From positions 1 through 64,000 of the forward strand of contig NZ_JAJAVB010000022.1 in NCBI RefSeq assembly GCF_020615385.1: a stretch of DNA of 64,000 nt, in the 5' to 3' direction. The first letter of the stretch is position 1; each line of letters begins with the position of its first letter. This DNA comes from Jiella soli. GTDB taxonomy: Bacteria > Pseudomonadota > Alphaproteobacteria > Rhizobiales > Rhizobiaceae. The notes below the pieces were generated by a model. That model did not search any database and had not been told where the DNA came from. It saw only the letters and a program-made list of their open reading frames with translations. A program made the position numbers and the translations under genes. This document shows, piece after piece, positions 8,101-16,671 of this stretch.

Positions 8101-9102
8101 TCACGCGGCGACCCTCCAGAACGGGCACGAGGCCGGCGCCTTGATAAGGGCCTCCAACTCGTCGTCGAGCACCATCAACGAGAGCGAGGCCCCGGCCATC
8201 TCCATCGAGGTGACGAAATTGCCCACGAGCGGCGAAACCGGTGTGATGCCGGCGTCCGCCAGACGCTCCGCGACCCGGCGGTAGAGGATGAAAAGCTCTT
8301 CGAGCGGCGTCGCGCCGAGCCCGTTGACGAGCGGAACGACACGACTTCCGCGACCCGGTGAAAGCTCTGCAAGAAGGCGGTCGAGCATCTCGTCAGCGAC
8401 CGTGTCGGCTGCCGCGAGCGGCGCGCGCCAGATGCCCGGCTCGCCATGGATGCCCATGCCCATTTCCATTTCATCGGCGCCGATCTCGAAATTCGGCGCA
8501 TCCGCCGTCGGCACCCGGCAGGGCGACAGCGCCACGCCGATGGAGCGCGTCGCGGCCCCCGCCTTGCGCGCGGCCTTCGCGACGCCGGCGAGGTCGCGGC
8601 CCTCCTCTGCGGCCGCGCCCGCCGCCTTGTAGAGAAGCACGATACCGGCGACACCACGTCGCTTTTCTGCCGATTCCGGTACCGCGCTCGCTACGTCGTC
8701 CGCGCCGAGGACGGTCTCGCAGGCAATGTCCTCCATCCCGGCCATCTCGCAGGCCATGTCGAAATTCATCCGGTCGCCGCCGTAATTGCCGTAGAGGCAG
8801 AGCACGCCGGCACCGCCGTTCGCTGCCCGGATCGCGTCGATGCAGGACTGCGCGCCCGGACCTTCGAAGACGTTTCCGATCGCGCAGGCATCGACCAGGC
8901 CCTGGCCGACATAGCCGGTGAACAGCGGCAGATGGCCCGAACCGCCCCCCGTCGCGATGCCCACCTTGCCGCTGCGGGCCGGTTCGGCGAGCGCGACGCA
9001 GCGCCCGCTTTCGCCGCCGAGGGTGAGTTCGGGATGGGCGGCCACCAGTCCCGCCAGCATCTCTTCGACATACGCCGAAGGATCATTCAGAAGCTTCTTC
9101 AT
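8101..9102 (-). CDS. dhaK: DhaK-type dihydroxyacetone kinase subunit
   Basis: This 333-residue substrate-binding subunit holds the ATGGGSGH loop (about residues 50-57), the NYGGDRMNF motif with the base Asp110, and the covalent substrate-binding histidine in GMGIHGEPG (His219). The GGGSGH loop is followed by Leu-Pro where the family usually has Glu-Pro. The GGGGAGG ribosome site stands before the ATG at 9102. It hemiaminal-binds a short ketose and presents it to DhaL for phosphorylation. It is the gene after the ThDP enzyme in the operon, so a keto product of that enzyme or of a sugar cleavage step could be its substrate. The substrate identity is inference. Confidence 0.93.
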   Translation of the reverse strand: MKKLLNDPSAYVEEMLAGLVAAHPELTLGGESGRCVALAEPARSGKVGIATGGGSGHLPLFTGYVGQGLVDACAIGNVFEGPGAQSCIDAIRAANGGAGVLCLYGNYGGDRMNFDMACEMAGMEDIACETVLGADDVASAVPESAEKRRGVAGIVLLYKAAGAAAEEGRDLAGVAKAARKAGAATRSIGVALSPCRVPTADAPNFEIGADEMEMGMGIHGEPGIWRAPLAAADTVADEMLDRLLAELSPGRGSRVVPLVNGLGATPLEELFILYRRVAERLADAGITPVSPLVGNFVTSMEMAGASLSLMVLDDELEALIKAPASCPFWRVAA

Positions 9103-9123
9103 TGGGCAGTCCTCCCCTATCCT

Positions 9124-10854
9124 TCAGTAGTTCAGCCGTTCGGCATTCTCGAAGATCGTTACCGGGGGGTAGGCCCGCTCGTCGGTCACGACGTCGATGA
9201 CGGTCGAGGAACCGGAAGCGAGCGCGGTCTTCAGCGCCGGCAGGAACTGGTCTGACGTCTCGACGCGAACGCCCTCGACGCCGCAGGCGCGGGCAATCGC
9301 CGCATGATCGACCGAGGTGAAGTTGACGACATCCGAATGGTCGCCCCAGATGACCTTCTCGGCATGTTTCTGGTAGCCGAGGATCTGGTTGTTGAGGACG
9401 ATGATCGTCACGGCGACGCCCATGCGCCGCGCCGTTTCGAGCTCGGACCAGACGTGAGCGAAGCCGCCGTCGCCGACCAGGCCCACGACGCGCGCCTCGG
9501 GCCGCGCCACCTTGGCACCGATCGCAAACGGCAGTCCCCAGCCGAGACCGGCGAGACCGCGCGGAGTGATGAATCGCTGGCCACCCCGCTGTGCGTCGAG
9601 GAAGTTCGCGACCCAGATCGACGAATAGCTGGCATCCGCGACGACGATGTCGTCGGGACGTAGAAGCCCGTTCAGATCGCGCATCAGCCGCTCCGGACGA
9701 ACCGGCGCCTTGTCCATATCGACGACTCGAGCGACTTCTTCTCTATGCTGGCGCAGACCGTCGGCTATTCTCGCCTCGACCGTCTTGCGCTCCCGCTCGC
9801 GCTTGGAGAGATCGCTCTTTGCCATCCGCTCCGAGAGCGCTTCGAGCGCGAGCCGCGCATCCGCGACGATCCGAACGTCCACCTCGTAAGTCCGGCCGAT
9901 CTCCTGGGGATCGATGTCGATCTGGATGTAGCGCGCGCCGCGCGGATAGAGCTGCCAGCTGTCGGTGCCGTTCTGGTTGGTGCGGTTGCCGACGAGCAGA
10001 ACCACGTCGGCTTCCTCGACCATCGAGCGGAGGAACTTGCCACGCCCCCGCGTCCCCATGAAATAGCCGACAGGTCCGAGGGAAAGGGGATGGGCCTCGC
10101 CGACAGTGCCCTTGCCCATGGCCGTCGTCGCAACGGGCAGAGAGGCGCTCTCCTGGAGCTTGGCGAGGGCCTCGCAAGCGGCCGAGACATGGACGCCGCC
10201 GCCGGCGACGATCAGCGGTCTCTCGGCCGTGGCGAGAAGCTCCGCGGCCCGCTCGATCGCGTCAGGGTCCGGCCCGCTGCGGTCGAGGGGAAAATGACCG
10301 AGATTCGTCTGTCGCTCGTGTTCGCTGCGCCCGACGACCTCGTCGAAGAGGTCGATCGGCGCGATGAGCACCGCCGGACCCGGCCGCCCGGACGCGGCCG
10401 CGGTGAACGCCATGTCGACGTAGTCCTCGATCCGCTCGGCTTCGCTCACGCGGCGGATCCACTTGGCCACACCTTTGAAGAGGTCGAGATGGTCGAGTTC
10501 CTGGAAAGCGTTCCGGTCGGTCATCTTGCGATGCACGTCCTGGACCAGCGCCACGACCGGAATCGATGCCTTGTAGGCTTCCGCGAGGCCGGCGACGAGA
10601 AGCGTCGCTGCGGGTCCGTTCTGGCCGGTGACGACCGGCACCTTGTTGGAAACGCGCGCATAGGCATCCGCCATCGCAGCGCCGGCATTCTCGGTCCGGT
10701 AACCGATCTGCCGAATCCCGTAGTCGGGGGCGGCCAGGAAGAAGGCGGAAGGGATTGACTGTCCGAAGACGACCTCGACGCCGTGGCGCTTTAGGGCTCC
10801 GGCGAAGAGATGGGCACCGGTCGTATTGGCGCCTGCCGTGGTGGATGCGTTCAT
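9124..10854 (-). CDS. Thiamine-diphosphate-dependent enzyme, acetolactate synthase-like
   Basis: This 576-residue ThDP enzyme has three domains: an N-terminal PYR domain with the cofactor-activating glutamate in YRTENAGAA (Glu55), a central Rossmann-like domain, and a C-terminal PP domain with the GDGGF to NNQ metal-ThDP motif. It resembles acetolactate synthase, glyoxylate carboligase and sulfoacetaldehyde acetyltransferase, but cannot be placed in one of these. It is not next to a small regulatory subunit, which argues against a biosynthetic acetohydroxyacid synthase. The ATG at 10854 overlaps the stop of the upstream CoA-transferase beta gene (ATGA); the longer frame to 11097 is antisense-like. 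It probably cleaves or ligates a 2-keto intermediate of the pathway. Confidence 0.88.
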   Translation of the reverse strand: MNASTTAGANTTGAHLFAGALKRHGVEVVFGQSIPSAFFLAAPDYGIRQIGYRTENAGAAMADAYARVSNKVPVVTGQNGPAATLLVAGLAEAYKASIPVVALVQDVHRKMTDRNAFQELDHLDLFKGVAKWIRRVSEAERIEDYVDMAFTAAASGRPGPAVLIAPIDLFDEVVGRSEHERQTNLGHFPLDRSGPDPDAIERAAELLATAERPLIVAGGGVHVSAACEALAKLQESASLPVATTAMGKGTVGEAHPLSLGPVGYFMGTRGRGKFLRSMVEEADVVLLVGNRTNQNGTDSWQLYPRGARYIQIDIDPQEIGRTYEVDVRIVADARLALEALSERMAKSDLSKRERERKTVEARIADGLRQHREEVARVVDMDKAPVRPERLMRDLNGLLRPDDIVVADASYSSIWVANFLDAQRGGQRFITPRGLAGLGWGLPFAIGAKVARPEARVVGLVGDGGFAHVWSELETARRMGVAVTIIVLNNQILGYQKHAEKVIWGDHSDVVNFTSVDHAAIARACGVEGVRVETSDQFLPALKTALASGSSTVIDVVTDERAYPPVTIFENAERLNY

Positions 10855-11717
10855 TGGGCAACTCCGGTAGTGGGGGCTCCCGCCGCCTTGCTGCCTCTGG
10901 GAAGCAATAGGCAGCGCGGATCGACGACCTCTCGAATGAGGCGCAAGCGTTCTGCATTGGGCAGGGGTGTTTCGGGGATGGTGTCGAGCGGGCCGAGATC
11001 GAAGCCCGTTTCGGCCTGTAGCTTCTCCCGATCGACGCCGGGGTGGATGCTGCGAACCTTCATCGCTCCCGCATCCTCGTCGAAATCGAAGATGCAAAGC
11101 GGAGTCATGACGAAGCGGGGACCACCCCAGTCAAGGCCGAGCGCTTCGCGGCCCTTGCGGCCGCCGGGAAAGCCGACGCCGGAGACGAAATCCACCCGTT
11201 CGACAAAGCAACGGCGCTCGTGGCGCGGCATCATTACGTACTCCCGACGAAAGCACGTCATGTGCTCGGGCTGCAGGATCGGCCCGACGAGGCGCACCTT
11301 CGGACGGCTGTGGTCGCCGATGCAGACGGAATTGATGTTGCCGACCCGGTCGACCTGTACCGCGGAGGAAAACCCGAAGGTCACGTCGCCGCGCTTGAGC
11401 GCCCACTGCCCCGGATAGTCGCGGGTTCGCGCTTCGGCCGGCAGGTCGCGCAATTGCGCGTCGTGCTCGCAGTCGGGCATGCGGTCGAGGACCGAAAGAT
11501 CGGGATTGTGGTAGCAGCCGGCCAAGAGCATCGTCAGGTCGGGCGCATGCGTCAGGCGCGCGAGTTCCATCGCGACGACGGGAATGCCCGTGCCCCAGAT
11601 CGCCGCCGCCTCCCCGGTGAGAAGGCCGGTGAAGCCGACCTCGCGATCGCGCATGTCGTCGGCGAGCACGCAGGCGAGCGCCTCGTACAGCGAGGCGGGT
11701 GCCAATCGATCGCTCAT
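10851..11717 (-). CDS. Class I CoA-transferase fold, beta subunit (set A)
   Basis: This 288-residue protein aligns with glutaconate CoA-transferase B: a GFTGLLTGEAAAIWGTGIP opening, VQVDRVGNINSV in the middle and a DFDEDAGAMKVRSIHPG tail. Where GctB has its catalytic Glu in the V-E-S-G segment, this protein reads LLAGCYHN, with no glutamate. It also lacks the SGGAN loop (LVGPILQPEHM instead). With its alpha partner it therefore resembles IpdB of the ring-cleaving hydrolase IpdAB more than a transferase. Both ends overlap neighbours by ATGA, so it is tightly coupled to the alpha subunit and the ThDP enzyme. The family is secure; the reaction is open. Confidence 0.88.
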   Translation of the reverse strand: MSDRLAPASLYEALACVLADDMRDREVGFTGLLTGEAAAIWGTGIPVVAMELARLTHAPDLTMLLAGCYHNPDLSVLDRMPDCEHDAQLRDLPAEARTRDYPGQWALKRGDVTFGFSSAVQVDRVGNINSVCIGDHSRPKVRLVGPILQPEHMTCFRREYVMMPRHERRCFVERVDFVSGVGFPGGRKGREALGLDWGGPRFVMTPLCIFDFDEDAGAMKVRSIHPGVDREKLQAETGFDLGPLDTIPETPLPNAERLRLIREVVDPRCLLLPRGSKAAGAPTTGVAQ

Positions 11718-12613
11718 GTCAGGTCTCCGAGGTCGATCAATCGGGCAAGGCGGGCCCCGCCGACAGCGTCGAGATAGTCGTCGTTGCCAGCGACGCGCAC
11801 GTGGCGGTCGAGCCATAATTGAAGGGCTGCCTCGTCGGCGGCCGTCGCCACCCATGCGGCGTAGGCGTCCCTGTCGGCGTGGTAGGCGCCAAGCGCCGGC
11901 GTCGGGTGCGCGCCCCAGGGCATCTCCACCACCGCCTCGACGCGATAGGACGGGATCTGCACCTGGTCCGCGTGCCGCCGGATGAAGGCGTTGTCGACGA
12001 TCTTCTCCGCGGTGACGATCACCCGGTCGCAGGAGCGCGCGAGCAACACGTCGTTCGCCTGCGGCAGCAGGTGCTTGGCAGGCGTCACCACGTTGCCGCG
12101 CTCGTCGCAGGCGAGCGCATGGATCACCACGACGTCCGGATTGGCCGCAGGCACCGCATACATGATGCGCCCCGTCAGCGGGCAGTCGAACTTCTTGATG
12201 GCGCTGTTGGTGGTGAGAATGTCGAGCCCCCCGAGAAAGGGCACCGGCCAGAACGGCAGGGCCTCCTGATTGGCCCGGAAGCGATCCCAGCTCACCATCT
12301 CCGGATAGTCGACGACCTTCAGCCGACCGGCCTCGACGGCACGGCGGAAATGACGCGCCATGCCGAACGCCTCGAGCCCGACATAGGAGGTCTCGACGGC
12401 GTCGACGGCGCCGACGGCGGCGAGCAGGTCGACTTCGTAGGACTGGGCGGAACCTATGACGGTCAGCCCCTTCTTCTTCTGGCGAACGAGCTCGCGCACG
12501 AAGCCCATCGGCTTCTGGTAGACCGCGAAGCCGCCGAAGCCGATCCGCGCCCCGTCCGGTACGCTTGCAGCGGCCTGCGCGGCGCTGACGAGTTTGGAGC
12601 GGGATTTGCTCAT
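11714..12613 (-). CDS. Class I CoA-transferase fold, alpha subunit (set A), IpdA-like
   Basis: This 299-residue protein has the alpha-subunit features GARIGFGGFAVYQKP (a glycine-rich loop), a GNVVTPAKHLLPQAND segment and the VIVTAEKIVD motif. The sequence VVDYPEMVS places a glutamate at residue 105. From memory, the catalytic residue of the IpdA subunit of the ring-opening hydrolase IpdAB is also Glu105, and set C has Glu at the matching YSE site, whereas the canonical set B has His there. The start ATG at 12613 overlaps the permease stop. It is transcribed from the sugar-binding-protein promoter, so its substrate derives from the imported compound. Confidence 0.88.
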   Translation of the reverse strand: MSKSRSKLVSAAQAAASVPDGARIGFGGFAVYQKPMGFVRELVRQKKKGLTVIGSAQSYEVDLLAAVGAVDAVETSYVGLEAFGMARHFRRAVEAGRLKVVDYPEMVSWDRFRANQEALPFWPVPFLGGLDILTTNSAIKKFDCPLTGRIMYAVPAANPDVVVIHALACDERGNVVTPAKHLLPQANDVLLARSCDRVIVTAEKIVDNAFIRRHADQVQIPSYRVEAVVEMPWGAHPTPALGAYHADRDAYAAWVATAADEAALQLWLDRHVRVAGNDDYLDAVGGARLARLIDLGDLT

Positions 12614-13599
12614 GGTTCCGACCTTCCGCGCAGCATCGACCACCAGACGGCGAGGATGATCACGGTGCCCTGCGCGATCAGGAAGATCACCGGCTGGATG
12701 CCGTTCAGCACCATGCCGTTGCGCAGCACCGCCACGAAGAGCACGCCGAGGACGGTGCCGATGATCCGGCCCTTGCCGCCCGAGAGGAGCGTGCCGCCGA
12801 CGATCACCGCGGCGATCACGTCGAGTTCCATCAGTTCGCCGACCGTGGGGCTTGCCGCGTTCAGCCGGCCGACGAGCATCATGCCGCCCAGCGCGGCGAG
12901 CAGTTGAACGACGACCATCACGGCGATGCGCAGGCGCCAGACCTTGACGCCGTAGCGGCGCGCTGTCTCCGCATCCCCGCCGATGGCGTAGAGATGCCGG
13001 CCGAACGGCATGGTCGACAGAACGAGCCAGCCGAGGGCGACGACGAGGATCATCACCCATATCGGCACGGGAAGGGCGAGAAATTCGCCGTACCAGACAT
13101 TGCCGATGACCTCGGGCATGGGACCGACGGTGATGCCGTCGGAAATGAAGAAGGCGACGCCGCGCAGCGCGGAAAGCAGGCCGAGCGTGGTAATGAAAGT
13201 CGGGATGCCCCAGACGACCCGCAGCGCACCGATGAAGATGCCGACGACCGCGGCCTCGGCGAAGACGATGAGCGCCGAAAGAACCATCGGAACGCCGAGC
13301 TTCACCGTGAGGATCGCGAAGACCGTCCCCGCCAGGCCGACCTGGGAACCGACCGACAGGTCGATCTCGCCCGTGATGATCACCATCGTCATCCCGACGG
13401 CGATGATCGCAACCACGGAAGTCTGTTGCAGGAGGGTGACGAAATTCCCGGTCGACAGGAAGTTCGGAACGGTGACGGCGAACAGCACGCACATCGCCGC
13501 GAGCGCGACGGCGACGCCGAGTTCCGCCCGGTAGTCGGAAAGGTCCATGCGCGAACCGGCCGGCGCGGCCTGACGCGGCATGGTCGAGATCTTCGCCAT
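12610..13599 (-). CDS. ABC transporter permease, ribose/CUT2 (RbsC-like) type
   Basis: This 329-residue inner-membrane protein has about ten hydrophobic segments and the family signatures GMTMVIITGEIDLSVG near residue 70 and GGTLLSGGKGRIIGT near 272. It forms the membrane channel of a CUT2-class sugar importer. The binding protein is encoded just upstream; the ATPase is not adjacent but starts the divergent operon at 15885, so one transporter is split over two operons sharing the LacI operator region. The N-terminal 20 residues are hydrophilic and poorly conserved, and a start at the internal Met18 is possible. Confidence 0.93.
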   Translation of the reverse strand: MAKISTMPRQAAPAGSRMDLSDYRAELGVAVALAAMCVLFAVTVPNFLSTGNFVTLLQQTSVVAIIAVGMTMVIITGEIDLSVGSQVGLAGTVFAILTVKLGVPMVLSALIVFAEAAVVGIFIGALRVVWGIPTFITTLGLLSALRGVAFFISDGITVGPMPEVIGNVWYGEFLALPVPIWVMILVVALGWLVLSTMPFGRHLYAIGGDAETARRYGVKVWRLRIAVMVVVQLLAALGGMMLVGRLNAASPTVGELMELDVIAAVIVGGTLLSGGKGRIIGTVLGVLFVAVLRNGMVLNGIQPVIFLIAQGTVIILAVWWSMLRGRSEP

Positions 13600-13678
13600 G
13601 GCGGAACTCTTCGTGGATTTGGGGAAGACGATCGGGCGCGGAGGGCGGGAACGGCCGCCGCGCCCGGCAGGACGGCGG

Positions 13679-14629
13679 TTACTTGCCGAGCGATTCGACG
13701 AAGTCGATATAGGACTGCACGTCCTTCGGATCGTCGCGGCTGTAGACCTTCACCGGCACGAGAACCTTGCGCGGCGGGTTCTTGCCGGTCAGGCTCTGCA
13801 CCGCCGTCTCGACGGCCGAATAGCCGACCTTGTAGGGCTGCTGGTCGGACACGGCATAGACCTTGCCGTTCGGGTCGAGCATCGCCTTGGCAAGCTCCAC
13901 GCTCATGTCGACGCCGTATAGCTTGACGTCGCTCTTGATGCGCTTTGCGGCAGCCGCCGAGCCGGACAGCGATCCCGAATTGGAGGCCCACACGGCGGAA
14001 ATGTCCGGCGTGCGCTGCAGGATGGTCTCGAGCGCGGAGGCGCCCGCGTCCGGCGTCGCCGCGGCGACCTCGCTGACGACCTCGATATCGTCGCCCTTCA
14101 GGTTCGACATCGCGCCGTCGCGACGAACCTTCATGTTAGGGTTCGTCGGCGGCAGCGTGATCAGCGCGACCTTGCCGCCGCCCTTCTCGTCCAGAGACTC
14201 GCGCATCTTGGCGGTGACCTCGGCGGCGAGCTCGAAGCTGTCGACGCCGATCGTGTGCTTGGCGATGCCCGGGTCATTGAAGGGCGCATCGTAGTCGATG
14301 ACGGTGACGCCCTGCTTGGCCGCGCGCCGCGCCGCCGCCATCGAAGCCTGGGCGTCGAGCGGCGGCATGATGATCGCATCGACCTGCCGCGTCATGAAGT
14401 TCTCCACGACCTGCGCTTCCGTCGACAGCTGGCGCTGGTTGAGGCTGACGGCGAGATCGACGTCGTACTTCTTGGCGGCGTCTTGCATGCCCTTCTCGAC
14501 TTGCTGCCAGAACTGCGAATCCCGTGCGTAGATGATGGATCCGATCGAAATCTGCCGCGCCTGAACCGCGCCGGCGGAAAGCGATGCGGCCACCGCAATT
14601 GCTGCGGCCGCGAACCTGAACTTGCCCAT
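13679..14629 (-). CDS. Periplasmic sugar-binding protein of the ABC transporter (set A)
   Basis: This 316-residue type I binding protein starts with a cleavable signal peptide ending near AVQARQ. It contains the ARDSQFWQQVEKGM segment, VDAIIMPPLDAQA, and a VWASNSGSLSG hinge segment typical of ribose/galactose-type proteins. The ATG at 14629 has a strong GGGAGGAG ribosome site; an extended frame to 14707 crosses the operator and is rejected. It is the first gene of the long minus-strand operon and is probably the most strongly expressed. It would bind a pentose, tetrose or polyol in the periplasm and deliver it to the permease. The ligand is unknown. Confidence 0.94.
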   Translation of the reverse strand: MGKFRFAAAAIAVAASLSAGAVQARQISIGSIIYARDSQFWQQVEKGMQDAAKKYDVDLAVSLNQRQLSTEAQVVENFMTRQVDAIIMPPLDAQASMAAARRAAKQGVTVIDYDAPFNDPGIAKHTIGVDSFELAAEVTAKMRESLDEKGGGKVALITLPPTNPNMKVRRDGAMSNLKGDDIEVVSEVAAATPDAGASALETILQRTPDISAVWASNSGSLSGSAAAAKRIKSDVKLYGVDMSVELAKAMLDPNGKVYAVSDQQPYKVGYSAVETAVQSLTGKNPPRKVLVPVKVYSRDDPKDVQSYIDFVESLGK

Positions 14630-14675
14630 GGTCTCCTCCCGACTGGCAATGGTCTCTGCGAAACGTGCTAAAAAA

Positions 14676-14688
14676 ATAAAAACGTTTC
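14676..14688. promoter_or_regulatory. Probable LacI-family operator upstream of the long catabolic operon
   Basis: The word ATAAAAACGTTTC holds the AAACGTTT palindrome typical of LacI/GalR operators. It lies 47 bases before the start of the binding-protein gene. A weaker copy, GCGAAACGTGCT, begins at 14659. The same 13 bases occur in reverse orientation at 15807-15819 before the divergent ATPase operon. The site suits repression by the LacI protein encoded between them. Confidence 0.7.
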
Positions 14689-14735
14689 GATGCTCTGCTA
14701 CAGCCATGGACGCGCCGGGTCAAGAGGCAAGCGCG

Positions 14736-15758
14736 TCAGTCGGCGCGAGGCTGGGCCGTGGTCCCTCGCACGATGAGCCGGGTCGGCAGGATGACGCAGG
14801 CTGTCGGCCGCTGCGGGGCCGCGACGCGGCGCAGAACGAGCCGCGCCGCCTCCTCGCCCATCGCGCGTTTCTCCAGGCGGATCGTGGTCAGGTCGAGCGC
14901 CTTGATGCGCGCGAGCGCGATGTCGTCGAGCCCGACGACGGAAATGTCCTTCGGGACCGAGAGGCCCCTCTCCGAAAGCCCCTGGATCAGTCCGATCGCA
15001 TTCATGTCGTTGCTGGCGAAGATGCAGGTGGGCGGCTCTCGAAGCCCGGCGAAGAAATTGGCCGCTTCAAGCCCCACGTCGAAGCTGTAGCGCCCGTGGT
15101 AGATCAGCTCCTCGGTCTCGCGGAAGCCCAGCTCTTCGGCCGTCTCCCGATAGGTCTGGAGCCGCTCGCGCGCCGAGCTGGAGCCCAGCGGCCCGGTGAC
15201 GAAGCCGACGCGCGAATGACCGAGGCGGCCCACGAAATGCATCGCCTCCTTGACGCCGCCGACATTGTCCGAGCCGACATAGTCCAGATCCAGGACCGGA
15301 TCGCGGCGCTGGAGGAGCACCACCGGCGGGCCGCCGCGCAGCATCTCCCGGACGCGCTCGTCCTCGAGATGCTGGGAAATCAGGACGAGCCCGTCCACCC
15401 GGCGATCGATGAGCGCCCGCATCGCGTCGACCTGGCGCTCCAGGCTACCGTCGGTATCGGCGAGCAGAATGGTGCATCCCGCTGCGTTGGCGACATCCTC
15501 GACCCCGCGCACGAATGCCGAGGAAGAGGGGTTGGCGACGTCCTCGATCAGGACGCCGAGGGCGAAGCTGCGCTGCGCCCGAAGCGAGCGCGCGACGATC
15601 GAAGCCCGATAGCCGAGGCGGTCGGCGGCTTCCATGACGATGGCGCGGGTTTCCGGCCTGACCATCGACTTGCCCGCGAGGGCGTTCGACACCGTCGACA
15701 GCGCCAGTCCCGTTTCCCGCGCGACATCCTTGATCGTCACCTTCTTCTGATCCGGCAT
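14736..15758 (-). CDS. LacI-family transcriptional regulator (set A)
   Basis: This 340-residue repressor has an N-terminal helix-turn-helix (VTIKDVARETGLALSTVSNALAG, residues 7-29), a hinge helix with RSLRAQRS, and a periplasmic-binding-protein-like effector domain with FASNDMNAIGL and VVGLDDIALAR. The ATG at 15758 has a GGGGAC ribosome site; the start at 15785 has none. It lies between the two operons of transporter A and both intergenic regions contain an identical operator-like word, so it most likely represses both and itself until the imported sugar or an intermediate binds. The inducer is unknown. Confidence 0.95.
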   Translation of the reverse strand: MPDQKKVTIKDVARETGLALSTVSNALAGKSMVRPETRAIVMEAADRLGYRASIVARSLRAQRSFALGVLIEDVANPSSSAFVRGVEDVANAAGCTILLADTDGSLERQVDAMRALIDRRVDGLVLISQHLEDERVREMLRGGPPVVLLQRRDPVLDLDYVGSDNVGGVKEAMHFVGRLGHSRVGFVTGPLGSSSARERLQTYRETAEELGFRETEELIYHGRYSFDVGLEAANFFAGLREPPTCIFASNDMNAIGLIQGLSERGLSVPKDISVVGLDDIALARIKALDLTTIRLEKRAMGEEAARLVLRRVAAPQRPTACVILPTRLIVRGTTAQPRAD

Positions 15759-15806
15759 CCGGTCCCCGCTGTATTGACAGACCATGAGAATCTTGCGTAG
15801 TCCGTA

Positions 15807-15819
15807 GAAACGTTTTTAT
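15807..15819. promoter_or_regulatory. Second copy of the LacI-type operator, before the ATPase operon
   Basis: The bases GAAACGTTTTTAT are the exact reverse complement of the 13-base word at 14676-14688. The site lies between the LacI gene and the divergent ATPase gene, where it could control both. The two exact copies within 1.15 kb, each before an operon of one split transporter, are the main evidence. Confidence 0.7.
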
Positions 15820-15884
15820 CAACGTCCGCGACGATCGATGACCGCCGCCCATCCACTGTCGCCGCAACTCGGGAGGACGACGGA

Positions 15885-16670
15885 GTGAGCGAAACCATGC
15901 CACAGTCGACATCGGAGCCGCTGCTGCGGATCCGCGGCCTCAGCAAGCATTACGGCGCGGTGCAAGCCTTGCGCGGCGTCGACCTGGATATCATGCCCGG
16001 CGAGACCGTGGCGCTGGTGGGCGACAACGGCGCCGGCAAGTCGACCCTGGTGAAGCTGATCTCCGGGGCGATCCAGCCGAGCGGCGGCGAGATGGCGTTC
16101 GCCGGCCGGCCGGTCCGCTTTGCCTCGACGGACGCGGCCCGGGCCCTCGGCATCGAAACCGTCTACCAGGACCTCGGCCTCTGCAACAATCTGTCGGTCG
16201 CGGAGAACATCTTCCTCGGCCGGGAACAGACGGTGGGTGGCGGCCCCTTCCGCTTCCTCGCAAAGCGCCGGATGCACCGCCGGGCCAAGGAAGCCCTGCA
16301 CGGCCTGACCATCAATGTCCCCTCGACGAAGGCCAAGGTCCTCGGTCTGTCGGGCGGCCAGCGCCAGGCGGTTTCGCTGGCGCGCACCAAACTGTGGTCG
16401 AGTTCGCTGGTCTTGCTGGACGAGCCGACGGCGGCCCTCGGCGTGCAGGAGACCGAGCGCGCGATGGAAGCCGTGCGTTCGCTGCAGGCGGCCGGGGTCG
16501 CCATCGTTTTGATCACCCATCAGATGCCCATGGCGCTGGCGATGTCGGACCGCGCGATCGTGCTGCGCCGCGGCGAGAAGGTGGGCGATCTGTCGACCAG
16601 GACGGCGACCGGGGACGATCTCGTCTCGCTGATCACCGGCGCCCGCGAGCGTCATATCGAGGCCGCCTGA
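15885..16670 (+). CDS. ABC transporter ATPase subunit, sugar importer (set A)
   Basis: This 261-residue ATPase has one nucleotide-binding domain: Walker A GDNGAGKST near residue 46, the LSGGQRQAV signature near 151, Walker B VLLDEPTAALG near 175 and the switch histidine in LITHQ. CUT2 sugar ATPases such as RbsA usually carry two domains in about 500 residues; this one is the single-domain FrcA-like form. It starts with GTG, preceded by GGGAGG; an ATG at 15897 is the alternative. It energises the permease and binding protein encoded across the divergent control region and opens an operon with three CoA-transferase-type genes. Confidence 0.92.
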   Translation: MSETMPQSTSEPLLRIRGLSKHYGAVQALRGVDLDIMPGETVALVGDNGAGKSTLVKLISGAIQPSGGEMAFAGRPVRFASTDAARALGIETVYQDLGLCNNLSVAENIFLGREQTVGGGPFRFLAKRRMHRRAKEALHGLTINVPSTKAKVLGLSGGQRQAVSLARTKLWSSSLVLLDEPTAALGVQETERAMEAVRSLQAAGVAIVLITHQMPMALAMSDRAIVLRRGEKVGDLSTRTATGDDLVSLITGARERHIEAA

Positions 16671-16671
16671 G

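Noticed and set aside
6323-8284. 653-codon plus-strand frame across the MaoC and DhaL region
   Set aside because: It is antisense to real genes with strong motifs and has no own ribosome site or family match.
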